5,258 nucleotides of DNA from Phenylobacterium sp. (GCA_028698405.1 JAQVDF010000178.1:1-5258); one strand, 5' to 3'; positions 1 to 5,023 are shown, numbered from the stretch's first letter. Notes: generated by a model not told the origin, from the sequence alone. Numbers and translations: made by a program.

Positions 1-73
1 GCACATTCATGTGGCCCATGCGGTCGCATTCCCAGGTGTTGACCCCGCCGCCCCAGACCTCGACCGCCGCCAC
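1..73 (-). CDS. Acyl-CoA thioesterase, hotdog fold (N-terminal fragment, runs off window)
   Basis: Only the first 24 codons are present; the gene continues past the left edge. The visible peptide contains W-E-C-D-R-M-G-H-M-N-V at residues 14-24. This matches the D-x-M-G-H-x-N motif at the start of 4-hydroxybenzoyl-CoA-thioesterase-type (4HBT) hotdog domains, where the Asp is catalytic. Such enzymes hydrolyse acyl-CoA thioesters in the cytoplasm; the acyl substrate cannot be told from this fragment. I chose the GTG at 73 because a GAGGGGG ribosome-binding site lies 7 nt upstream and the motif then falls at the usual distance from the N-terminus. It lies 53 bp downstream of the 127-441 gene on the same strand, so the two could be co-transcribed. 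The family call rests on one short but distinctive motif. Confidence 0.68.
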   Translation of the reverse strand, partial: MAAVEVWGGGVNTWECDRMGHMNV

Positions 74-80
74 GCGCCGT

Positions 81-87
81 CCCCCTC
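81..87 (-). promoter_or_regulatory. Ribosome-binding site fixing the GTG start of the thioesterase
   Basis: Read on the minus strand this is GAGGGGG, ending 7 nt before the GTG at 73-71. No ATG lies in frame at a plausible position before the conserved motif, so this site decides the start. Confidence 0.55.
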
Positions 88-126
88 GTTGCTGCGCCGG
101 GACCTTAGGCAGGGGCGGGGCTGCGA

Positions 127-441
127 TCAAACGTCGGTGCGTTTGCCCTCCGCGGGGTCGGCGCCCGGACCGAGCCGGCCCTCGGCCGACGAGGCCGGAA
201 CATCGTCGCCGTCGGTGGAGGCGTCTTCCGGCGGCGAGGTCTCCTCGCGAATGCCGGTGCGCGGGGGCTGGAAGCTCGGATGCTCGCCGGCGACGGCAGG
301 CCCCCGGCCGCTGCGCTCGACGGCGTCGTGCTGGTTGACCGACGGATAGCGTTCCGGCCCCGCGTTGTCCTCGGCCGCATTCAGCGGCTGGGCGGCGTTC
401 GCCTTGCGGCCCTCGCTCTGCAGCTTGTTCTCGTCGGCCAT
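127..441 (-). CDS. Small acidic, proline-rich, probably disordered protein of unknown function
   Basis: I do not recognise a named family. The 104-residue product has no Cys or Trp, no hydrophobic segment long enough to span a membrane, and no signal peptide. It has about 20 Asp/Glu against 11 Lys/Arg and about 12 Pro. The N-terminal third is Asn/Ala/Glu-rich and the last third is a Ser/Pro/Asp/Gly tail, so it is probably a soluble, largely unstructured cytoplasmic protein. The frame is open further upstream, but I start at the ATG at 441 because AGGAG lies 8 nt before it. The gene diverges from the cytochrome operon across 122 bp and is followed by the thioesterase on the same strand. It could be a lineage-restricted stress or general-response protein, but nothing in the sequence proves a role. 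Good RBS and high GC3 argue that it is real. Confidence 0.6.
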   Translation of the reverse strand: MADENKLQSEGRKANAAQPLNAAEDNAGPERYPSVNQHDAVERSGRGPAVAGEHPSFQPPRTGIREETSPPEDASTDGDDVPASSAEGRLGPGADPAEGKRTDV

Positions 442-449
442 CTCGGAAT

Positions 450-454
450 CTCCT
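450..454 (-). promoter_or_regulatory. Ribosome-binding site (AGGAG) of the 104-residue protein
   Basis: AGGAG on the minus strand lies 8 nt before the ATG at 441 and selects this start over the longer open frame. A GANTC site (GAATC, 446-450), the CcrM methylation target of Caulobacterales and relatives, overlaps its edge. Confidence 0.6.
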
Positions 455-501
455 GTCGTCGGGTTCGCCGAGAGAGCGCGCCAGGGCGGTCGGGCGTTCC
501 G

Positions 502-533
502 GATCGCGGGCGGATCGCGCCGACCCCGCGATC
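502..533. repeat. Perfect 9-bp inverted repeat in the divergent intergenic region
   Basis: GATCGCGGG (502-510) and CCCGCGATC (525-533) are exact reverse complements separated by 14 bp. The spacer holds a second direct copy of GGATCGCG (512-519; first copy 501-508). The repeat lies between the divergent 104-residue gene (start 441) and the cytochrome gene (start 564), ending about 30 bp before the latter. It could be an operator for a dimeric regulator, or a hairpin in the cytochrome mRNA leader just ahead of its RBS. I see no convincing -35/-10 pair in 442-563, so the promoters of both genes are unassigned. Confidence 0.5.
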
Positions 534-550
534 GTGGCAAGCTGGCCGGC

Positions 551-557
551 GGGGAGG
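551..557 (+). promoter_or_regulatory. Ribosome-binding site deciding the cytochrome b start
   Basis: GGGGAGG ends 6 nt before the ATG at 564. It abuts the ATG at 558 and lies after the GTG at 534, so only the 564 start has normal spacing. Confidence 0.6.
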
Positions 558-563
558 ATGCAC

Positions 564-1388
564 ATGCCCAGCGCCGAGCGACCGCGTCCGCCGATGGAGA
601 CGATTCGCCGGCACGGCCTCGTCACCCGGCTGACCCACTGGACCAACGTCCTGGCGGTGCTCGTGCTGCTGGCCAGCGGCCTGCAGATCTTCAACGCCCA
701 TCCGGCCCTCTACTGGGGCGAGACCTCGACCTTCTCCCGGCCGTGGGTGGCGATGGCTGCGGTGGAGCGCGGCGGCGAGTTCGTCGGCCTGACCAAGGTG
801 GGCGAGGCGGTGTTCGAGACCACCGGCGTGCTCGGCTACTCCGGCGAGGTGCGCGGGTTTCCGGCCTGGGCGACGCTGCCCGGCTACCGCTCGCTGGCCG
901 ACGGACGACGCTGGCACTTCTTCTTCGCCTGGGTGTTCGCCATCAACCTGGCGGTCTACCTGGCCGCCGGCCTGATCGGCGGGCACGTGCGGCGCGACCT
1001 GCTGCCGGACCGCGACCAGATCAGGCCGCGGCGCATCCTGCGGGAGATCGCCGACCATGCGCGCCTGCGTTTCCCGCGTGGAGCGGAGGCCAAGCGCTAC
1101 AACCTGCTGCAGAAGCTGGCCTACCTGATCGTGGTCTTCGTGCTGCTGCCGATGATGCTGCTGACCGGGCTCTGCATGTCGCCGGCCTTCGGGTCGGTGG
1201 GCTACGGCCTGATCGAGCTGTTCGGCGGCCGCCAGTCGGCGCGCACCCTGCATTTCCTGTCAGCCTCGGCCATCGTGTTGTTCGTGGTCGTCCATCTGGC
1301 GATGGTCGTGGCCTCGGGCGCCTGGAACAACATCCGGGCGATGGTCACCGGACGGTTCGCGGTCCGCCCCGAGGAGGCCGGGACATGA
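564..1388 (+). CDS. Membrane b-type cytochrome (cytochrome b561 / Ni,Fe-hydrogenase cyt b-like), partner of the Mo oxidoreductase
   Basis: This 274-residue protein has four predicted membrane helices at roughly 23-44, 118-139, 182-204 and 229-252. Histidines lie in or at the ends of helices: H25 (T-H-W), H118 (R-W-H-F-F), H230 (T-L-H-F-L) and H244 (V-V-H-L). This fits the bis-His haem b ligation of the Ni-hydrogenase/b561 cytochrome family (PF01292 type). An unusually long loop (about 45-116) joins helices 1 and 2 and may contact the exported partner. Such proteins pass electrons between the membrane quinone pool and a periplasmic enzyme. The start at 564 is set by GGGGAGG 6 nt upstream; starts at 534 (GTG) and 558 are possible but poorly spaced. 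The stop codon overlaps the ATG of the next gene (ATGA), so the two are very likely translationally coupled. The family call is firm; the exact physiological partner reaction is inferred. Confidence 0.88.
   Translation: MPSAERPRPPMETIRRHGLVTRLTHWTNVLAVLVLLASGLQIFNAHPALYWGETSTFSRPWVAMAAVERGGEFVGLTKVGEAVFETTGVLGYSGEVRGFPAWATLPGYRSLADGRRWHFFFAWVFAINLAVYLAAGLIGGHVRRDLLPDRDQIRPRRILREIADHARLRFPRGAEAKRYNLLQKLAYLIVVFVLLPMMLLTGLCMSPAFGSVGYGLIELFGGRQSARTLHFLSASAIVLFVVVHLAMVVASGAWNNIRAMVTGRFAVRPEEAGT
1372..1377 (+). promoter_or_regulatory. Ribosome-binding site of the Mo oxidoreductase inside the cytochrome gene
   Basis: A full AGGAGG lies 7 nt before the ATG at 1385 and inside the last codons of the cytochrome gene. 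With the ATGA overlap this fits reinitiation by ribosomes leaving the upstream gene. Confidence 0.75.
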
Positions 1389-2158
1389 GCCGGATCGACC
1401 GCCGCAGCTGGCTGAAGGGCGCGGCCGCCGCCGCCGGCGGGCTGGTCGCCGCCGCCTGCGACCGCCTCACCTTGAACCCCACGGTGCAGCAGACGCTGGC
1501 CCGCGCCGAAGGACTGACCCGCAGGACCCAGCGGGCGCTGTTCCCACGCATGGCCCTGGCGCCGGAATTCTCGCCCGAGGACATTTCGCCGGACTTCCGC
1601 GCCAACGGGACGATCAATCCGCAGGATCCGGCCTACGTCGCCCTGCGCGAGGCCGGCTTTTCCGATTACCGCCTCGTGGTGGACGGGCTGGTGGAGCGGC
1701 CGCTGGCCCTGTCGCTGGCCGATCTGCGCGCCCTGCCGGCCCGCAGCCAGATCACCCGCCACGACTGCGTCGAAGGCTGGTCCAGCATCGGCAAGTGGAC
1801 CGGCGCGCGGCTGTCGGCGGTGCTAGAGGCCGCGGGCCTGAAAGAGGGAGCGCGGTTCGTCGTCTTCCACTGCGCCGACAAGCTGGAGCCGAGGGTCGAC
1901 GAGCGAGGGCGCTACTATGAGAGTCTGGATCTGGAGGACGCTTTCCACGAGCAGACCATCCTGGCTTACGAGATGAACGACGCCCCCCTGCCCGTGGCGC
2001 ACGGCGCGCCGGTCCGGCTGCGGGTCGAGCGGCAGCTCGGCTACAAGCACGCCAAATACGTCATGCGCATCGAGGCGGTGGAGAGCCTGACGCCCATCCG
2101 CGGCGGGAAGGGCGGCTTCTGGGAAGACCGCGGCTATGAGTGGTACGCAGGGATCTAG
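1385..2158 (+). CDS. Tat-exported molybdopterin-dependent oxidoreductase (sulfite-oxidase-fold, single domain)
   Basis: This 257-residue protein begins with a twin-arginine signal: D-R-R-S-W-L-K at 5-11, an Ala/Gly-rich hydrophobic stretch to about 24, then Cys25. It is therefore exported folded to the periplasm, either cleaved at the AAA before Cys25 or lipid-anchored on it. The mature part is a sulfite-oxidase/YedY-type Mo-pterin domain (PF00174 type). R-H-D-C-V-E-G-W spans 125-132, with Cys128 as the probable Mo thiolate ligand. H-G-A-P-V-R-L is at 206-212 and G-Y-K-H-A-K-Y at 219-225, both typical of this fold. It is shorter than E. coli MsrP and lacks the C-terminal dimerisation domain of sulfite oxidases. 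Its partner is the cytochrome b gene just upstream, overlapping by 4 bp, as in MsrP/MsrQ-like pairs, although that cytochrome is not clearly MsrQ. The substrate is unknown; a sulfoxide, sulfite or another small molecule is possible. Family call firm, reaction open. Confidence 0.9.
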   Translation: MSRIDRRSWLKGAAAAAGGLVAAACDRLTLNPTVQQTLARAEGLTRRTQRALFPRMALAPEFSPEDISPDFRANGTINPQDPAYVALREAGFSDYRLVVDGLVERPLALSLADLRALPARSQITRHDCVEGWSSIGKWTGARLSAVLEAAGLKEGARFVVFHCADKLEPRVDERGRYYESLDLEDAFHEQTILAYEMNDAPLPVAHGAPVRLRVERQLGYKHAKYVMRIEAVESLTPIRGGKGGFWEDRGYEWYAGI

Positions 2159-2379
2159 AGGGTCGCGTCGACCCCGCGGCCCGCCCCGCCGGGGCGCCGG
2201 TCCTGCTGGAAGCGGTCGACCATCCGCTCGCCGTCCCACAGTTCGGCGCGGCCGTAGTGGGGCCGCTGGTGCAACAGGTCGAGGGTCAGGCTCCGCGCCT
2301 CGGCCAGCGAGGCCTCGGGCAGAATCTCCATGTAGGGAACCTGGTTCTCGTCCTCATAAAGGTAGCAGATGAAGGGCAT
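2155..2379 (-). CDS. Small conserved-style protein of unknown function (74 residues)
   Basis: I do not recognise a named family. The first 55 or so residues look like a small folded alpha/beta unit. A hydrophobic/aromatic strand (M-P-F-I-C-Y-L-Y) is followed by an acidic turn, a second strand (V-P-Y-M-E-I-L), an Ala/Leu-rich helix at about 24-37 and a third strand (A-E-L-W-D-G at about 45-50). Small alphaproteobacterial proteins with this strand-strand-helix-strand layout are common. The last 15 residues (R/G/P-rich) look like an unstructured tail. There is no signal peptide, so it is probably cytoplasmic. The ATG at 2379 is supported by GAGGAGAG, whose AGGAG core ends 7 nt upstream. It converges on the Mo oxidoreductase gene; the two stop codons share one CTAG at 2155-2158. 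It may be read from its own promoter in 2380-2603 or by readthrough from the DHS-like gene. Confidence 0.65.
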   Translation of the reverse strand: MPFICYLYEDENQVPYMEILPEASLAEARSLTLDLLHQRPHYGRAELWDGERMVDRFQQDRRPGGAGRGVDATL

Positions 2380-2386
2380 TGGCGCT

Positions 2387-2391
2387 CTCCT
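2387..2391 (-). promoter_or_regulatory. Ribosome-binding site of the 74-residue protein
   Basis: AGGAG on the minus strand, within GAGGAGAG, lies 7 nt before the ATG at 2379. Such a strong, well-spaced site is the main evidence that this small frame is a gene. Confidence 0.65.
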
Positions 2392-2460
2392 CGTTCAGGC
2401 GGGAGCGCGCGGCTTGGTGGGGCCGCCTCTTTTCCGAGCGCCGGCTCCTGAAGGAAAACG

Positions 2461-2497
2461 CACCGGCGAGAGAGCAAGCCTACACCAAACGCCGGTG
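2461..2497 (-). terminator. Terminator-like hairpin between the DHS-like gene and the 74-residue gene
   Basis: On the minus strand CACCGGCG (2497-2490) pairs perfectly with CGCCGGTG (2468-2461) across a 21-nt loop and is followed at once by CGTTTTCCTT. The 8-bp GC-rich stem and short T tract suggest a weak intrinsic terminator for transcripts arriving from 2604. The large loop and only four consecutive Ts reduce confidence. It lies about 80 nt before the 74-residue start, so it could also be a leader structure for that gene. Confidence 0.4.
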
Positions 2498-2530
2498 ATT
2501 AGCGAACGAAGCCTCGCGCCGCGGTTTTCT

Positions 2531-2580
2531 GGCCTCCCGGCGCAGGACAGGAGGCCGCCCGCCACGCGACGAGCGGCCTC
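2531..2580 (-). repeat. Two overlapping, mutually exclusive hairpins downstream of the DHS-like gene
   Basis: Segment 2551-2558 (GAGGCCGC) pairs perfectly with 2573-2580 (GCGGCCTC), with a 14-nt loop. The overlapping segment 2550-2556 (GGAGGCC) also pairs perfectly with 2531-2537 (GGCCTCC), with a 12-nt loop. The middle arm is shared, so only one hairpin can form at a time. The first begins 24 nt after the DHS-like stop codon and may stabilise the mRNA 3' end or aid termination; neither is followed by a T run on the minus strand. The shape resembles an attenuator, but a simple GC-rich 3' structure is as likely. Confidence 0.45.
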
Positions 2581-2603
2581 ATCCATTTGTGAGTGTGACC
2601 CGT

Positions 2604-3659
2604 TCAGGCCTTCTTGAACAGGTCGGCCCAGCGGCGGCGGTTGCGGGTCTTCCAGGCGCCGCGGTGCCAGGCGTCGGAGGCGATCAGCGGCACCACCGTA
2701 GTGGCCTCGGCGAACACCATCTGCTCCCAGGTCACGTCCACCTTGCCCCAGGAACAGGCCTCCTTGAGCGTCGAGGACGAGCAGGCGCCGTCGCGCACGT
2801 CCGCCACCGTGACCTGGATGGCGTATTTGTGCATCTCCGCCTCGTGGCCGAGGATCTCGGCGCAGACCACGGTGTCCTGCGCGAAGTTCTTCGGCACGCC
2901 GCCGCCGACCATGAACAGGCCGGTGGTGCCCGCCGCCAGCTTGATGTCGGTCAGCTCGCGGAAGTCGGCCACCGAGTCGATGGTCAGGTAGGGCTTGCCG
3001 GCCTTCATCCGCTCCACCTGATGCTTGACCAGGCCGAAGCCGGCCGAGGAGTCGGTGAAGGCGGGACAGAAGATCGGCACGCCCTCTTCGTAGGCGGTCT
3101 GGATCAGGCTGCCGGCCTTCTTGGCGTTCCCGTCGGCCAGCCACTTGCCCATCTCGTGGATGAACTCGCGGCTCGAGTAGGGCCGCGGCTCCAGCGCATT
3201 GGCGATCTCGTAGATCGCGTGGTCGCAGGCCTGCAGCTCTTCCTCGTCGATGTAGGTGTCGTAGATGCGGTCGATGTACAGCGCCCGCAGGTCGCGGTCG
3301 TCGACGTTGGCCTGGGCCTGGTAGTGCTTGAAGCCGAGCGCCTCGAAGAAGTCCATGTCGACGATCGAGGCGCCGGTCGAGACGATCGCGTCGATCATCC
3401 CGTACTTCACCATGTCGCGGTATATGTGCATGCAGCCGCCAGCGCTGGTCGAACCCGCCAGGGTCAGCCAGGTCGAGCAGGCCTGGTCCTCGAGCGCCAT
3501 GGTCAGGATGTCGGCCGCACGCGCCGTGTCCCGGCTGGTGAAGCTCATCTGACGCATGGAATCGATGATCGGGCGGGCGTCGTACTGGTCGATCGCCACA
3601 TGCTCGACGGTGCGGGAGAGCAGTTCGGCCTTCTTGTTCGTCTGAACGTCAGCGGTCAT
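2604..3659 (-). CDS. Deoxyhypusine-synthase-like enzyme, probable homospermidine synthase
   Basis: This 351-residue soluble protein spans the whole deoxyhypusine synthase (DHS) fold. True DHS uses NAD+ to move the aminobutyl group of spermidine onto a lysine of eIF5A. Bacteria have no eIF5A, and bacterial members are thought to make homospermidine or related polyamines by transfer to a small amine. Visible DHS landmarks are Y-R-D-M-V-K-Y-G-M-I-D at 80-90, P-I-F-C-P-A-F-T-D at 195-203, V-G-G-G-V-P-K-N at 251-258 and S-W-G-K at 303-306. Lys306 matches catalytic Lys329 of human DHS and Glu300 matches Glu323. Positions matching human Asp243, His288 and Asp316 appear to be Phe208, Asn258 and Cys293. 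The start at 3659 has only a weak upstream AGGGA at about 12 nt. It lies 98 bp downstream of the decarboxylase on the same strand, so a putrescine-to-homospermidine operon is likely. An agmatine-based product is the main alternative. Confidence 0.87.
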   Translation of the reverse strand: MTADVQTNKKAELLSRTVEHVAIDQYDARPIIDSMRQMSFTSRDTARAADILTMALEDQACSTWLTLAGSTSAGGCMHIYRDMVKYGMIDAIVSTGASIVDMDFFEALGFKHYQAQANVDDRDLRALYIDRIYDTYIDEEELQACDHAIYEIANALEPRPYSSREFIHEMGKWLADGNAKKAGSLIQTAYEEGVPIFCPAFTDSSAGFGLVKHQVERMKAGKPYLTIDSVADFRELTDIKLAAGTTGLFMVGGGVPKNFAQDTVVCAEILGHEAEMHKYAIQVTVADVRDGACSSSTLKEACSWGKVDVTWEQMVFAEATTVVPLIASDAWHRGAWKTRNRRRWADLFKKA

Positions 3660-3670
3660 CTTCGGAAGTT

Positions 3671-3709
3671 CCCTTCTGAGGGTGAGCGCCCGTCCGAGAA
3701 CAAGGGCGC
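3671..3709 (-). promoter_or_regulatory. Intercistronic hairpins before the DHS-like gene
   Basis: In the 98-bp gap, GCGCCC (3686-3691) and GGGCGC (3704-3709) form a perfect 6-bp stem with a 12-nt loop. Just beside it, CCCT (3671-3674) pairs with AGGG (3679-3682) across 4 nt. On the minus-strand RNA the second hairpin holds the AGGG that is the best Shine-Dalgarno candidate for the DHS-like gene. Translation might therefore depend on unfolding or coupling. No T tract follows, so these are not intrinsic terminators. Confidence 0.35.
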
Positions 3710-3749
3710 GGCCGGGACGGAGCGACCGACCGCGCCTTCAACAAGCGAG

Positions 3750-3769
3750 CGGAGGAGTTATTTCCTCCG
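3750..3769 (-). repeat. Hairpin spanning the decarboxylase stop codon
   Basis: CGGAGGA and TCCTCCG pair perfectly over 7 bp across a 6-nt loop (AATAAC on the minus strand), and the TAA stop codon sits in the loop. No T run follows. It may be an accident of the Lys/Arg-rich tail codons, or may protect the 3' end of the decarboxylase message. Confidence 0.4.
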
Positions 3770-5014
3770 GCGCTTCTTCGACTTCGCGCGCGCGAACCGC
3801 ACGACGTTTTGGGGTTCGGCCCGCGGCACCGGGATGGACCGCCGCGCCAGGCCGTACATGGAGGCCATGGGCGCGTCCCCGACCGCGACGGTCTCGGCGT
3901 CGCCGAAGCCGTTGAAGCGGGTGTTCATGGCCACACCATAGGCGCCCAGCATGCCGATCTCGACGTAGTCGCCTTCGCGCACGTCCTCCGGCAGCCAGAA
4001 CGGGCCCGGCATGTGGTCGATGGAATCGCAGGTCGGCCCGTAGAAGCGGAACGGCCGCAGGCTCCCCTCGACCTCGCGCGCCTCTTCGCCGTCGTCACCT
4101 CGGATCAGCTTGACCGGAAAGGGCCACTTGGTGTGCGCCGCATCGAACAGGCTGCCGTAGCTGCCATCATTCAGATAGAGCGCGTCGCCCTTCCTCAGCT
4201 CGACCTTGGTGAGGATGGAGGAAGCCTCGGCGACCAGCGCCCGGCCCGGCTCGCACCACAGCTCGGTCGTCTCGTGCACCATCATGTCCGCGAAGCCGCG
4301 ATCGATGGAGTCGAGGTAGTCGCCGAGTTGCGGCGGCACCATGCCCGGATAGACCGACGGGAAGCCGCCGCCCACATCCACCACGTCGGCGAGCACGCCG
4401 GCGCGGACCAGGGCGCGCGAGGCCTGGGCCATGGCCGCCTGGAAGGCGGTCGGCCGCATGCACTGGCTGCCCACGTGGAACGAGACGCCCATCAGCTCCT
4501 GGGTCGCCCGGCGGGCGGCCAGCAGCAGCGCCGGGGCCTGATGCGGATCAACGCCGAACTTGCCCGAGAGCGAATAGGTGGCGCCCTCGGCCTGGACGGC
4601 CAGCCGCACGATCAGGTTGAGGTCGTCGGCGCCGCCGGTGGCCTCGACGATCTTGGCCAGCTCCTCATGGGTGTCGAGCGCGAAGGTCTTCACCCCGTGA
4701 TCGAAGTAGGCCTGCGCGATCGCGCGGCGGCTCTTCACCGGATGCATGAAGGCCATGCGCGCGCCCGGAGCGAACTGCGACACCAGCTCGATCTCGGGAA
4801 CCGAGGCCACGTCGAACGACGTCACCCCGTTCGCGACCAGGGTTTCGATGACCCACGGCGAAGGGTTCGCCTTAACGGCGTAGAAGACGTCGCCCTTGAA
4901 ATTGTCCTGGAACCAGCGCGCCGCTACGGCCACCGCATCCGGTCGCGCAAGGGCGACAGGACGCTCCGGGGACCGCTCGCGGACCAGGTCCAGGGGCGTA
5001 TGGTACGTTTGCAC
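3758..5014 (-). CDS. Ornithine/lysine-type PLP decarboxylase (fold type III)
   Basis: This 418-residue enzyme decarboxylates ornithine (to putrescine) and possibly lysine (to cadaverine) in the cytoplasm. It has the alanine-racemase-like barrel followed by a beta domain. F-Y-A-V-K-A-N at 44-50 carries PLP lysine Lys48. H-V-G-S-Q starts at His180. D-V-G-G-G-F-P at 213-219 and E-P-G-R at 255-258 bind the phosphate. L-F-D-A-A-H has Asp291 in the substrate-specificity helix. G-P-T-C-D-S-I-D has catalytic Cys329 and Asp330, supplied across the dimer, and G-A-Y places Tyr359 near PLP. Asp291 fits diamine-forming ornithine/lysine enzymes; ornithine and lysine cannot be separated by eye. I start at GTG 5014 because GGGGG lies 9 nt upstream; TTG at 5023 abuts that run and would add three residues. 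The C-terminus ends in a very basic K-S-K-K-R-R-R-K. The DHS-like gene follows after 98 bp and would use the putrescine. Confidence 0.92.
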   Translation of the reverse strand: MQTYHTPLDLVRERSPERPVALARPDAVAVAARWFQDNFKGDVFYAVKANPSPWVIETLVANGVTSFDVASVPEIELVSQFAPGARMAFMHPVKSRRAIAQAYFDHGVKTFALDTHEELAKIVEATGGADDLNLIVRLAVQAEGATYSLSGKFGVDPHQAPALLLAARRATQELMGVSFHVGSQCMRPTAFQAAMAQASRALVRAGVLADVVDVGGGFPSVYPGMVPPQLGDYLDSIDRGFADMMVHETTELWCEPGRALVAEASSILTKVELRKGDALYLNDGSYGSLFDAAHTKWPFPVKLIRGDDGEEAREVEGSLRPFRFYGPTCDSIDHMPGPFWLPEDVREGDYVEIGMLGAYGVAMNTRFNGFGDAETVAVGDAPMASMYGLARRSIPVPRAEPQNVVRFARAKSKKRRRK

Positions 5015-5023
5015 CTCACGCAA

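Noticed and set aside
107..126. G-rich stretch between the thioesterase and the acidic protein gene as a terminator
   Set aside because: Only a 4-bp GCAG/CTGC stem can be drawn and no T tract follows on the minus strand.
534..563. GTG at 534 or ATG at 558 as the cytochrome start
   Set aside because: The only good Shine-Dalgarno sequence (551-557) lies after 534 and abuts 558; only 564 has normal 6-nt spacing.
381..1253. A 290-codon minus-strand open frame opposite the cytochrome gene
   Set aside because: Gln/His/Arg-rich low-complexity antisense product; the plus strand encodes clear membrane helices with haem histidines.
1202..1762. A 186-codon minus-strand open frame opposite the cytochrome/Mo enzyme junction
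   Set aside because: Shadow of two well-supported plus-strand genes, with no motif of its own.
365..2158. A single 597-residue plus-strand open frame ending with the Mo oxidoreductase
   Set aside because: Only the part from 1385 is a real protein. The upstream part is an Arg/Ala/Gly-rich shadow of the cytochrome gene in another frame, and the Tat signal with its AGGAGG marks the true start.
2589..3941. A 450-codon plus-strand open frame opposite the DHS-like gene
   Set aside because: It is antisense to a convincing enzyme and runs across the end of a second gene. Its composition (Val/Gly/Arg/His-rich) is typical of an antisense shadow in GC-rich DNA, and it has no recognisable domain.
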